DNA of 35,766 nt from Chitinophaga pinensis (GTDB taxonomy: Bacteria > Bacteroidota > Bacteroidia > UBA4408), in assembly GCA_945872355.1 (NCBI GenBank), contig CAMBZU010000034.1, forward strand, positions 1 through 35,766, given 5' to 3'. The notes beneath the pieces were generated by a model. The model made no database searches. It was not told the origin of the DNA and worked only from the letters and a program-made list of their open reading frames with translations. This document shows positions 1-7,323 of this stretch, piece after piece (within the stretch, counting starts at the first letter, position 1; the number at the start of each line of letters is the position of its first letter). The position numbers were made by a program, and so were the translations under genes.

Positions 1-1
1 C

Positions 2-136
2 TATACTGCAAACTATTGGAGCAGTACAGAGTTCGCAAACGATGCCGCTTGGAGCTTCTATTTCACCAATGGAACTTCCGACTCTAGCAGAGCCAAGTTC
101 CTCACACAATATGTGCGTGCGGTTCGGGCTTTTTAA
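2..136 (+). CDS. 3' end of a DUF1566/Lcl_C or FISUMP-type surface protein (partial)
   Basis: The reading frame is open from the window edge to TAA at 134-136 and encodes 44 residues. It contains YWSSTEF, then AWSFYFTNG, and ends YVRAVRAF. This pattern (YWSS, an aromatic beta strand, VRxVR end) is typical of the C-terminal C-type-lectin-like fold of DUF1566/Lcl_C proteins. YWSS recurs near the ends of the two complete paralogues downstream, so this is probably a third family member transcribed the same way. The start, signal peptide and any collagen-like region lie outside the window. Residues between the fixed landmarks look scrambled, as expected of a ligand-binding variable region; see the finding on retroelement-type diversification. 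Family assignment is fairly sure, ligand unknown. Confidence 0.7.
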   Translation, partial: YTANYWSSTEFANDAAWSFYFTNGTSDSSRAKFLTQYVRAVRAF

Positions 137-161
137 CCATTCAGATATTTAACAATTTAAT

Positions 162-174
162 ACCGCGAAGCGGT
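162..174 (+). terminator. GC-rich hairpin downstream of the variable 3' end
   Basis: ACCGC (162-166) and GCGGT (170-174) form a perfect 5-bp stem with a GAA loop, 26 nt after the stop at 134-136. A short T run (GGATTTTTG) follows, so it may be a weak intrinsic terminator for the upstream gene. In diversity-generating retroelements a GC-rich hairpin with a small GAAA-like loop just past the variable region assists retrohoming; the position here would also fit that role. I cannot tell which applies. No similar hairpin follows the two downstream paralogues. Confidence 0.35.
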
Positions 175-250
175 GGATTTTTGAAAAAACTACCATAGTG
201 TCTAAAAGCTTTAAAAAACACAAAAAATTTATAATACTAAACATTAAGCA

Positions 251-1669
251 ATGAAAAAAACATTTCAAAAAACACTATTAGCACTGACCTTTTTGTTGGT
301 TTCTAATTTTGTGATGGCCCAAGCGCCCAACAAAATGAGCTATCAAGCTGTAATTAGAGACAATTCAAATGCTTTGGTAACCAACCAAATAGTTGGTATG
401 CAAATCAGTATTTTGCAGGGCAGCGCAAGTGGCACAGCATTGTATGCAGAAACCCAAATCCCAACAACTAATACCAATGGTTTAGCTAGTATTGAAATTG
501 GTGGAGGAACAGTCGTATCTGGTAGCTTCTCCACAATTGATTGGGCAAACGGACCTTACTTTATCAAAACAGAAACCGACTCTGCTGGTGGAACCAATTA
601 TACTATAACAGGTACGAGCCAATTGTTAAGTGTGCCTTATGCCATGTATGCAGCCAACAGTGGCAGCAGCATTCCTGGTCCACAAGGGCCACAAGGTCCT
701 GCAGGTAATGATGGAGCACCTGGACCACAAGGACCAATTGGAGCTGATGGACTACAAGGGCCACAAGGATTAACAGGAGCAACAGGTGCTGTTGGACCAC
801 AAGGACAGACAGGTGCAACAGGGCCGCAAGGTTTACAAGGAGCAACAGGACCTCAAGGTCCTGCTGGCGCAACGGGCCCACAAGGTGCTACCGGCCCTCA
901 GGGCACCACAGGACCACAGGGACCTCAAGGAGATCCAGCAAGTGATGACCAACAATTAGCTGTCTCTGCTACCGGAGATACCTTGTTTTTACAAAATGGA
1001 GGCTTTGTGATTATACCTGGTATTAGTGCAGCAAATGCTCCATTGCCACAATATCCTGCAGGTTCAGTATTTTGTGCTTCAGGCCCAACAGCTATTGTAG
1101 ATGTAACAAACCCTACAACTGGTAGAATATGGATGGACAGAAATTTGGGCGCTACCCAAGCAGCCACGAGTAGCACCGATGCAAATGCTTATGGAGATTT
1201 ATACCAATGGGGCCGCAGAAGCGATGGGCACCAGTGCCGCACTTCTGCCACAACCACCGTATTAAGCAGCACAGACCAACCGGCAAATGGCAGCTTTATT
1301 ATTGCACCAAATTCACCTAACGATTGGCGCAGCCCTCAAAACGATAATTTATGGCAGGGCATAAATGGGGTAAACAACCCCTGCCCCAGTGGGTATCGAT
1401 TACCGACTGAGGTAGAATTGGAAACCGAACGCTTAAGTTGGAGTAGTAATAATGCGCAAGGGGCTTTTGCCTCACCGCTTAAATTACAATTGGCAGGCTT
1501 CCGCTTCAACAACAGTGGTTCGCTCAGCAGTGTCGGTACTCTCGGTAGCTATTGGAGCAGTACGGTTATTGGTGTCGATTCCTGGAGCCTGGGCTTCAGT
1601 AGCAGCGGCGCCAACGTGGGCTACAGCCTCAGAGCCTACGGATTCCCTGTGCGTTGCCTTAAGGATTGA
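251..1669 (+). CDS. Secreted collagen-like protein with C-terminal FISUMP domain, copy 1
   Basis: A 472-aa protein. A signal peptide (K-rich start, hydrophobic run, cut near VMAQA) covers about residues 1-24. Residues 25-140 form a conserved domain starting MSYQAVIRD that also begins many Bacteroidota surface proteins. Gly-X-Y collagen-like triplets, mostly GPQ/GAT, run over residues 143-228 (677-934). The C-terminal third matches the FISUMP family: [42 protein letters not shown] and final VRCLKD. It probably acts as an exported trimeric stalk with a lectin-like binding head. The next gene is a tandem paralogue 27 bp downstream. The last 57 codons differ sharply from that copy while the middle is nearly identical. 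No type IX sorting tail is seen. Ligand and surface attachment are unknown. Confidence 0.85.
   Translation: MKKTFQKTLLALTFLLVSNFVMAQAPNKMSYQAVIRDNSNALVTNQIVGMQISILQGSASGTALYAETQIPTTNTNGLASIEIGGGTVVSGSFSTIDWANGPYFIKTETDSAGGTNYTITGTSQLLSVPYAMYAANSGSSIPGPQGPQGPAGNDGAPGPQGPIGADGLQGPQGLTGATGAVGPQGQTGATGPQGLQGATGPQGPAGATGPQGATGPQGTTGPQGPQGDPASDDQQLAVSATGDTLFLQNGGFVIIPGISAANAPLPQYPAGSVFCASGPTAIVDVTNPTTGRIWMDRNLGATQAATSSTDANAYGDLYQWGRRSDGHQCRTSATTTVLSSTDQPANGSFIIAPNSPNDWRSPQNDNLWQGINGVNNPCPSGYRLPTEVELETERLSWSSNNAQGAFASPLKLQLAGFRFNNSGSLSSVGTLGSYWSSTVIGVDSWSLGFSSSGANVGYSLRAYGFPVRCLKD
441..1174 (+). repeat. Near-identical segment shared by the two paralogues (pairs with 1875-2608)
   Basis: About 734 nt aligns to 1875-2608 at a constant offset of 1434 nt with only scattered substitutions. 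It covers the end of the N domain, the whole collagen-like stretch and the beginning of the FISUMP domain. Both collagen stretches are 258 nt long. The signal peptides and the 3' ends are much more divergent, so the segment reflects a recent duplication or ongoing gene conversion with the ends under different selection or mutation. Confidence 0.85.
1499..1669 (+). other. Hypervariable 3' segment of copy 1, candidate DGR variable region
   Basis: These 57 codons (after LQLAG to the stop) align without gaps to 2933-3103 in copy 2. By hand count 36 sense codons differ: 22 differences at first, 22 at second and 17 at third positions. Fixed landmarks are the codons for R, GS, VG, YWSS, IGV and the VRC-KD end. 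Many variable codons have the form NNC or NNT, the pattern expected when AAC/AAT template codons are randomised at adenines. FISUMP/DUF1566 lectin folds are known diversification targets. The assignment is an inference because no template or reverse transcriptase is in the window. Confidence 0.5.
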
Positions 1670-1696
1670 TGCTTTGAAATATTTAAAAACAAAAAA

Positions 1697-3103
1697 ATGA
1701 AAAGGATATTTACAATTGGTGCTGTAATATTAGTGAGTGTATGTGTGTTTGCACAAGCTCCACAAAAAATGAGCTACCAGGCGGTAATTCGCAATAGCAG
1801 TAATACTTTGGTTATTAATACACAAGTAGGCATGCAAATAAGCATATTGCAAGGTGCTGCAGGTGGCACAGCAGTGTATGCAGAAACCCAAATCCCAACA
1901 ACTAATACCAATGGTTTAGCTAGTATTGAAATTGGTGGAGGAACAGTTGTATCTGGTAACTTCTCTACGATTGACTGGGCAAACGGACCTTACTTCATCA
2001 AAACTGAAACCGACCCTGCCGGTGGAACGAATTATACTATCACAGGTACAAGCCAATTGTTAAGTGTGCCTTATGCCATGTATGCTGCGAACAGCGGCAG
2101 CAGCATTCCCGGTCCACAAGGGCCACAAGGACCTGCTGGTAATGATGGAGCACCTGGTCCACAAGGACCAATTGGAGCTGATGGACCACAAGGGCCACAG
2201 GGATCAACAGGAGCGCCAGGTGCTGTTGGACCACAAGGACAGACAGGTGCAACAGGGCCGCAAGGTTTGCAAGGCGCAATTGGAACTCAAGGTCCTGCTG
2301 GCGTAACGGGCCCACAAGGTGCAACCGGGCCTCAGGGCACCACAGGGCCACAGGGACCTCAGGGAGATCCAGCAAGTGATGACCAACAATTAGCTGTCTC
2401 TGCTACCGGAGATACTTTGTTTTTACAAAATGGAGGCTTTGTGATTATACCTGGTATCAGTGCTGCAAATGCTCCATTGCCACAATATCCTGCAAATTCA
2501 GTGTTTTGTGCTTCAGGCCCAACAGCTATTGTAGATGTAACAAACCCAACCACAGGAGCAATTTGGATGGATAGAAACTTGGGCGCTACCCAAGCAGCCA
2601 CGAGTAGCATCGATGCGAATGCTTATGGAGATTTATACCAGTGGGGCAGAGGGAGTGATGGGCATCAGTGCCGTAATTCCCCAACAACAATCACTTTAAG
2701 TAGTAGCGACCAACCTGGTAATGGGAACTTTATTTTAGTAAATAACTCACCCGGTGATTGGCGCAGCCCTCAAAACAACAATTTATGGCAGGGGGTAAAT
2801 GGGGTAAATAATCCGTGCCCTAGTGGGTATCGTTTACCCACTGAAGCAGAATTTGAGACAGAACGTTTAAGTTGGAGTATTAATAACAAACAAGGGGCTT
2901 TTGCCTCAGCGCTTAAATTGCCCGTGGCGGGCGACCGCGACATTAGCGATGGTTCGATTGGCGATGTCGGTATCAACGGCACCTATTGGAGCAGTATAGC
3001 TATTGGTGTCAGTTCAAAATTTTTTTCCTTCGGCATCAGCTGGGCCGATATGAACTTCGTCCCCAGAGGAAGCGGCCTTTCTGTTCGTTGCATCAAGGAT
3101 TAA
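1697..3103 (+). CDS. Secreted collagen-like protein with C-terminal FISUMP domain, copy 2
   Basis: A 468-aa tandem paralogue of the gene at 251-1669, with the same order: signal peptide (residues 1-19, cut near VFAQA), the N domain starting MSYQAVIRN, Gly-X-Y triplets (2111-2368) and a FISUMP domain with [41 protein letters not shown] and final VRCIKD. The start ATG follows an A-rich leader. From the N domain to the early FISUMP region it is nearly identical to copy 1; the signal peptide and last 57 codons differ. It is presumably exported, with a collagen-like stalk and a lectin-like head whose specificity differs from copy 1. The two may be co-transcribed. The overlapping frame at 1452-1700 is treated as a shadow. 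Confidence 0.85.
   Translation: MKRIFTIGAVILVSVCVFAQAPQKMSYQAVIRNSSNTLVINTQVGMQISILQGAAGGTAVYAETQIPTTNTNGLASIEIGGGTVVSGNFSTIDWANGPYFIKTETDPAGGTNYTITGTSQLLSVPYAMYAANSGSSIPGPQGPQGPAGNDGAPGPQGPIGADGPQGPQGSTGAPGAVGPQGQTGATGPQGLQGAIGTQGPAGVTGPQGATGPQGTTGPQGPQGDPASDDQQLAVSATGDTLFLQNGGFVIIPGISAANAPLPQYPANSVFCASGPTAIVDVTNPTTGAIWMDRNLGATQAATSSIDANAYGDLYQWGRGSDGHQCRNSPTTITLSSSDQPGNGNFILVNNSPGDWRSPQNNNLWQGVNGVNNPCPSGYRLPTEAEFETERLSWSINNKQGAFASALKLPVAGDRDISDGSIGDVGINGTYWSSIAIGVSSKFFSFGISWADMNFVPRGSGLSVRCIKD
2933..3103 (+). other. Hypervariable 3' segment of copy 2, candidate DGR variable region
   Basis: This is the 171-nt partner of 1499-1669, equal in length and alignable without indels, although 36 of 56 sense codons differ. 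Examples are GAC for TTC (twice), AGC for AAC, GGC for AGC, AAC for CTC and AAC for GGC. The YWSS block, the IGV block and the terminal RC-KD codons are unchanged. Equal length plus first- and second-position change suits adenine-directed mutagenesis better than ordinary drift, but recombination between family members could produce something similar. Confidence 0.5.
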
Positions 3104-3148
3104 TTTGTAGCCAATGGTAAGAAGACCAGGTAAAATTATACAAACAAT

Positions 3149-4087
3149 ATGAAATTAGGACGACTCGAAAAATTAGACCTGCGAACTTATTGGAAACGCG
3201 AATCGACAGACTTTACGCCTTGGCTTGCTCAAGAGGAAAATATCCAACTTTTAAGCGAGACAATTGGCATTGAACTTGAAGTTCAGAGCCAAGAAGAAAG
3301 TGTTGGACCTTTTAGCGCAGACATTCTTTGCAAGGATACAATTAACGACCATTATGTTTTAATTGAAAATCAACTTGAAAGAACAGATCACACTCATCTT
3401 GGACAACTAATGACTTATGCGGCTGGACTTGACGCAGTGACAATTATCTGGATTGCACAAAAATTCACGGAAGAGCACCGTGCAGCTTTAGACTGGCTAA
3501 ATAGAATTACGGACGACACTTTTACATTTTTCGGAATTGAAATTGAACTTTATAAAATTGGAGACTCAACACCTGCTCCAATGTTCAATATAGTTTCAAA
3601 ACCAAACGACTGGACAAAGCAAGTGAAAAAATCAACTTCCTTGCAGCCAGCAACAGACACAAAACTTTTGCAACAAGAATATTGGCAAGGTCTTAAAGAC
3701 TATATGGAGGATAATAAAAGTTTTGTAAAAATGCAAAACCCTTTACTACAACATTGGACTAATATTGCCATTGGAAAAAGTAATTTTCATTTATCGGCTT
3801 CAGTTAATTCAAGAGATAATTCAATAAATATTTGGCTGAATATTTTGGGTGAACAAGCGAAAGAGAATTATGAAAAACTCTATGTAGTTGCTCATGAAAA
3901 CTCCATGGCAGAGGTAAATAAAGATTTAGTTTGGGATAAGATGGATGGTCGAAAAATGAGTGCTGTTATGCTAAAATCAAGTGCTGACTTTTCAAATAAA
4001 AACGACTGGACAAAACAGTTCACTTGGTTCAAAGACAACCTTGAAAGATTTACGAAATATTTTAAGCCGAAGATCGCTAACCTATGA
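3149..4087 (+). CDS. DUF4268-type protein with PD-(D/E)XK nuclease-like N domain
   Basis: A 312-aa protein. Residues 50-100 read as a PD-(D/E)XK-like core: SADIL with D58, then VLIENQLE with E73-x-Q75, followed by DHTHLGQLMTYAAGLDA. The E-x-Q variant of E-x-K is common in such nucleases. Next come TIIWIAQKF and EHRAALDWLN, features I associate with proteins annotated DUF4268. The C-terminal half (about 185-312) has the composition of the DUF4268 domain. Similar genes lie in defence islands and near restriction systems, but the substrate is not established. It sits 45 bp after the collagen-like gene and 34 bp before a CoiA-like gene on the same strand, so the pair may be co-transcribed. There is no signal peptide; it should be cytoplasmic. 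Nuclease activity is inferred from motifs only. Confidence 0.7.
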   Translation: MKLGRLEKLDLRTYWKRESTDFTPWLAQEENIQLLSETIGIELEVQSQEESVGPFSADILCKDTINDHYVLIENQLERTDHTHLGQLMTYAAGLDAVTIIWIAQKFTEEHRAALDWLNRITDDTFTFFGIEIELYKIGDSTPAPMFNIVSKPNDWTKQVKKSTSLQPATDTKLLQQEYWQGLKDYMEDNKSFVKMQNPLLQHWTNIAIGKSNFHLSASVNSRDNSINIWLNILGEQAKENYEKLYVVAHENSMAEVNKDLVWDKMDGRKMSAVMLKSSADFSNKNDWTKQFTWFKDNLERFTKYFKPKIANL

Positions 4088-4121
4088 CAACAGAAATCTG
4101 TTTAATTTAAATTAGCGTTCT

Positions 4122-5186
4122 ATGATTAAATATAGATTTGCTTGTGACAAGAATAGTAAATTAATTGACATAAATAGTTTGGAAAGAAGTCGATTAACAA
4201 ATGATGATAAATTCTTTGGTTTAGAAAACAATCTTGAATTAGTTCCAAGATTAGGTGGAAAAAATCAAAAACACTTTGCTCATAAATCAAATGCTAATAA
4301 TGTTGGAAGTAGAGAAACTTATTTACATATACTTGGGAAAAGATTGTTTTATGAGAGCTACAAAGAAGCACTAGAAAACAATACCCAATTTCTTATTGCT
4401 TTTCCTATAACTAAATTATGTGATAGACTTGAGAATATTTATGGAACAAAATGTAAATTTGATGATTCACATGAAACTTTTAATCTATCTAATTATTTTA
4501 CAGAAATTAAGCTTGAAAAGAAAGACGGTGAATTTATCCCGGATTTAACTATAACGAATCCAAATAATGGAAATAAAATTTTTATTGAGATAAAAGTTAC
4601 TCATGAATCTACTTCAAATAAAGTAAATTCTGGAGTTAGGATAATTGAGATAGACTTAGATTCCGATGATGATATTAAAAATATCACTGAATTTAAAAAG
4701 GGTTTAATTAGTAAAAAAATTAGACTTATAAATTTTAAAAAAAATGTATTGATTAAATCAATCTGCAAATTGAACAATTGTTTGAAAGAAAAGTTCAACT
4801 ATTTCTATGTAACTAATGATGGTAAATGTTATCTAAAATCTGCTATTACTGAAAGCCAACTTTTACAAGCAGTAAATCAGAATTCAGTTAATAGTATATT
4901 TCATATTGTTGAACCTATTGACAACATTTTTCATTATTTGCAATGGGATGACAGTGAAATAAACTTTTATAAAAAATACATTTCAAAAGCTGCTAATTCA
5001 AATGTATTATTAAAAAATTGTTACATATGTAGATATCATTCTGATAATAATTCTTTTGACTATGTTCCCGGAGAACCAATTTTTTGTAAGTTTTTGAAAA
5101 TTAAATGTGGATCTAACAATGCTTCTAAATGCAAATATTATAAAATGGATATTTCCTCAATTGATTACCATGAAATTGAGTTATAG
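4122..5186 (+). CDS. CoiA-like nuclease-family protein
   Basis: A 354-aa protein rich in Lys and Asn. The N-terminal part has HFAH at residues 51-54, a hallmark of competence protein CoiA-like proteins. A PD-(D/E)XK core follows: FIPDLTI with D141, then IFIEIKVTHE with E156-x-K158. The C-terminal end has a Cys cluster (CYIC, then FCKFLKIKC and KCKYYKM) that may bind zinc. CoiA-like proteins are linked to handling of incoming DNA, and relatives turn up in defence islands, so a DNA-processing role is plausible but unproven. It follows the DUF4268 gene by 34 bp. The sequence is very AT-rich, more so than mnmE, which suggests horizontal acquisition. The ATG at 4122 is the first start in frame and gives the usual YRFACD-like opening. 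Confidence 0.65.
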   Translation: MIKYRFACDKNSKLIDINSLERSRLTNDDKFFGLENNLELVPRLGGKNQKHFAHKSNANNVGSRETYLHILGKRLFYESYKEALENNTQFLIAFPITKLCDRLENIYGTKCKFDDSHETFNLSNYFTEIKLEKKDGEFIPDLTITNPNNGNKIFIEIKVTHESTSNKVNSGVRIIEIDLDSDDDIKNITEFKKGLISKKIRLINFKKNVLIKSICKLNNCLKEKFNYFYVTNDGKCYLKSAITESQLLQAVNQNSVNSIFHIVEPIDNIFHYLQWDDSEINFYKKYISKAANSNVLLKNCYICRYHSDNNSFDYVPGEPIFCKFLKIKCGSNNASKCKYYKMDISSIDYHEIEL

Positions 5187-5469
5187 CAACCCGCATATAA
5201 CAGCGTTTTAACAAAAGTGTTGGTTCAGTGCACCACATTTGGTTTTAATCAAAGTTTGGCTCATCTTATTAATGTTAGTGAAAATATGATCCCTTTTAAA
5301 TTAAATATTTTAAGAAAGACAAAAGTTCTTCAGATACATTACACAAATTCACTTCAATATAGCTCCGCTTCTATTATCCAAGTTATCCCGAGAATACCCG
5401 GATTATCATTAGGGCCAATCAGGTCTAATCCGAACCTCCTCGGAAAGGCTCGAGTAAGTTCAGAAATTT

Positions 5470-5483
5470 TCGGGATTTCCCGA
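5470..5483. repeat. Short inverted repeat in the gap
   Basis: TCGGGA (5470-5475) and TCCCGA (5478-5483) are perfect inverted 6-mers separated by TT, inside a longer imperfect palindrome (TTTTCGGGA / TCCCGAGAAAA). A related TATCCCGAGAATAC occurs near 5384. It may be a protein-binding site or a remnant of a mobile-element end. The loop is too small for a good RNA hairpin and no T run follows. Confidence 0.3.
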
Positions 5484-5811
5484 GAAAATACGAGCTAAAA
5501 TCAATAAAATCGGCATTAAAAGTTATCCTATACCCACTCCTAATAGTTGTTTTCCGCATGTAAATACATGTAAAATATCATTTAGATGTATGTTTGTATA
5601 ACACAAAGACACCTAAACCTTTTCTACTGCCCTTAAACAAGGTTGTATTTCATATAAAGACAAGCTTAATTGGTTATAATCAAAATAACACAAATCATTA
5701 CATTATATCCTTTTAAAAGTATACTTTAGCAAGCAAAATTTAAAGTTGATTTTTTAAATAGTTTATTTATTTTTTACAATTAGAACAACAAGGAATAAGC
5801 ATAGTGGTAAA

Positions 5812-5970
5812 ATGGTTTTAGTAGAGAAAGGTGTTATGCATAGATGGGATGATCGAGAACATGGAATGATTAATTATTAAATTAGATATGCTCAAAACAG
5901 AAAGCAACCCAGTTTAGACATGCTTTTTGATTTAGACTGTAAATTATGTTTTGAACCAAAAGAATTGATA
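5812..5970 (+). pseudogene. Remnant of an XRE/HTH_3-type regulator (tentative)
   Basis: In the frame starting ATG at 5812 there are 22 codons, a TAA at 5878-5880, then open sequence in the same frame past 5970. The part after the stop reads YAQNRKQPSLDMLFDL and later FEPKELI. This matches the end of many XRE HTH domains, where helix 4 reads like NGKRxPSLDxLFxLA, then a linker, then xEPxELI. The N-terminal half of an HTH domain is not recognisable, so I read this as a decayed control gene. Its position directly upstream of the operon is where a transcriptional controller would be expected. It could also be chance similarity in a short frame. Confidence 0.35.
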
Positions 5971-5992
5971 ACAAACAAGCTAAAAATAATTT

Positions 5993-7306
5993 ATGAAAGT
6001 TCACCCTATTGTTGACACAAAATTGATTGCTGACCCGTTTAGGTATCTTCCTGAAGGCAAGTCAAAAACAATAATTATTCCTGAGTACTCTGCGATAGTG
6101 CCGGAGGGAGAGCGTGATAAGGTTATTCAAGTGCTTCAAAACCAATTTTCATCACCAATAAATTATCCATTTTTTTTACAACATTACGATGTGTTTGAAT
6201 ATTCACAAGAATTATTTTTACACCTATTTGGAGTTTCTCCAGATGTAAGAATTTATGAATATCACCTCTCTCACAAGGCAAGCTTGTTTCTGCTTTTTAA
6301 TAAGCTATTCATTGAAACAGCAGGAAAACAAGGAGAAATTACCATTAAAATTGATGCAAGCAAATTACCCCATAAAATCGATTGGTTTAAAGACGCTTTA
6401 AATAAAGAACAAAGCCATGGAATTGAGGTTGATAATATTCGTATAGAAAATGATGCTATTTTATTGACTTTTCCAAAAGGATATTATCCAGTAATTGGTG
6501 GTTTGAATTCACTCGATACTGGCTGGAGAACTCCGAACTTTAGCCTTGTATTTGGCACAGAATACGATAAGTTCTTTGAGAAAGATATTAATTACAATAA
6601 TCAAAAGAATGATAGCAACAACGATGTTATATTGGATAATCTCAATCCTTTTATAACGAATGGACCAATTAATGATAATATTGATCCTTACTTTCAAAAG
6701 AAAGGTTTGAATGGCCTTTCACTTTATAGCATTGATAAATACAATTTTAACGATGATATCAAACTAAAAAGATGTTACGCTAATTTAGATACTGATAAGT
6801 ATTTCAAATTGGCCATAGAAAGAGCTGCACATGAATTTATCATCACTATTTTTAACTTTTTATTAGCAATAAATAGAGCCAAGTACCTTCCCATTAATAA
6901 ACATCAGTTTTCTGCTTTAATGCCCCATTTTTATGGGATAGACCGTATCCAAAGTTCAGTAAAACAGTGGGACAAATTAAAACGAATGGCTTTGAGGAGG
7001 CTTTATAATCAATCTGAAGCTTTCGCTAATTCCTTTGGCTCAGAATTAACGTGTAAGCACTTTGTAGATTACTTCATTAAAGACTCAAGTATTAATTTCG
7101 AAAACCTTAAAACAGATCCGGCTAAAGAAATTCTCAAAGCCTTTAAAAATCAACTACAAATTCCGCTATTACTTGATCCAAAGTATGAAATATTTTCAAA
7201 ACATATTGCTAATGGAAAACCTAATGAGGAATTTGATGAATTCTTAAACGGTTCTAAAGGACAAATGGCTGCGAAAAAGGACATTGAGAAGTTATTATTG
7301 CTATAA
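5993..7306 (+). CDS. Unknown 437-aa protein, first gene of the defence operon
   Basis: I do not recognise a family. The protein appears soluble, with no signal peptide or membrane span. The first 100 residues are well-formed alpha/beta (KTIIIPEYSAIVPEGERDKVIQ). A low-complexity Asn/Asp-rich linker lies near residues 198-225 (NYNNQKNDSNND). The second half is mostly helical with basic patches (KQWDKLKRMALRRLY at about 325-340). It is separated from the SNF2 helicase gene by only 17 bp and so is probably co-transcribed and a partner of it. Being first after the control gap, it could be a recognition subunit or structural component, but nothing in the sequence proves this. The ATG at 5993 follows an A-rich leader, usual for Bacteroidota. 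Confidence 0.75.
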   Translation: MKVHPIVDTKLIADPFRYLPEGKSKTIIIPEYSAIVPEGERDKVIQVLQNQFSSPINYPFFLQHYDVFEYSQELFLHLFGVSPDVRIYEYHLSHKASLFLLFNKLFIETAGKQGEITIKIDASKLPHKIDWFKDALNKEQSHGIEVDNIRIENDAILLTFPKGYYPVIGGLNSLDTGWRTPNFSLVFGTEYDKFFEKDINYNNQKNDSNNDVILDNLNPFITNGPINDNIDPYFQKKGLNGLSLYSIDKYNFNDDIKLKRCYANLDTDKYFKLAIERAAHEFIITIFNFLLAINRAKYLPINKHQFSALMPHFYGIDRIQSSVKQWDKLKRMALRRLYNQSEAFANSFGSELTCKHFVDYFIKDSSINFENLKTDPAKEILKAFKNQLQIPLLLDPKYEIFSKHIANGKPNEEFDEFLNGSKGQMAAKKDIEKLLLL

Positions 7307-7323
7307 GTAATTGCAATTCATTT

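Larger units (their letters stand above)
5187..5992. other. 806-bp gene-poor gap before the defence operon
   Basis: No convincing intact gene is seen. The first part, CCCGCATATAACAGCG at about 5190-5205 and onwards, resembles interspersed repeat or attC-like half-sites I associate with Bacteroidota accessory regions; this is from memory and weak. At 5380-5490 the GC content rises and related words recur (TCCCGAGA at 5386 and 5478). The sequence from about 5812 to 5970 looks like a decayed regulator gene. The promoter of the eight-gene operon must lie here or within that remnant. The 93-codon frame at 5217-5498 has no coding character I recognise. Confidence 0.5.

Noticed and set aside
1452-1700. 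82-codon frame overlapping the end of the first collagen-like gene
   Set aside because: It is an out-of-frame shadow of the FISUMP coding sequence and has no homologous frame of equal length in the second copy.
603-2610. Several antisense and alternative frames in the collagen-like genes (for example 603-881, 925-1176, 2040-2375)
   Set aside because: They arise from the regular Gly-X-Y codon pattern and are mirror images of the sense genes, repeating in both paralogues.
251-3103. Reading the collagen-like proteins as phage tail fibres
   Set aside because: Signal peptides, the FISUMP domain and absence of any phage structural gene nearby favour secreted bacterial surface proteins.
5217-5498. 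93-codon open frame in the gap before the operon
   Set aside because: No recognisable domain, unusual residue mix, and it crosses the inverted repeats; no supporting start context. Treated as noncoding or repeat-derived.
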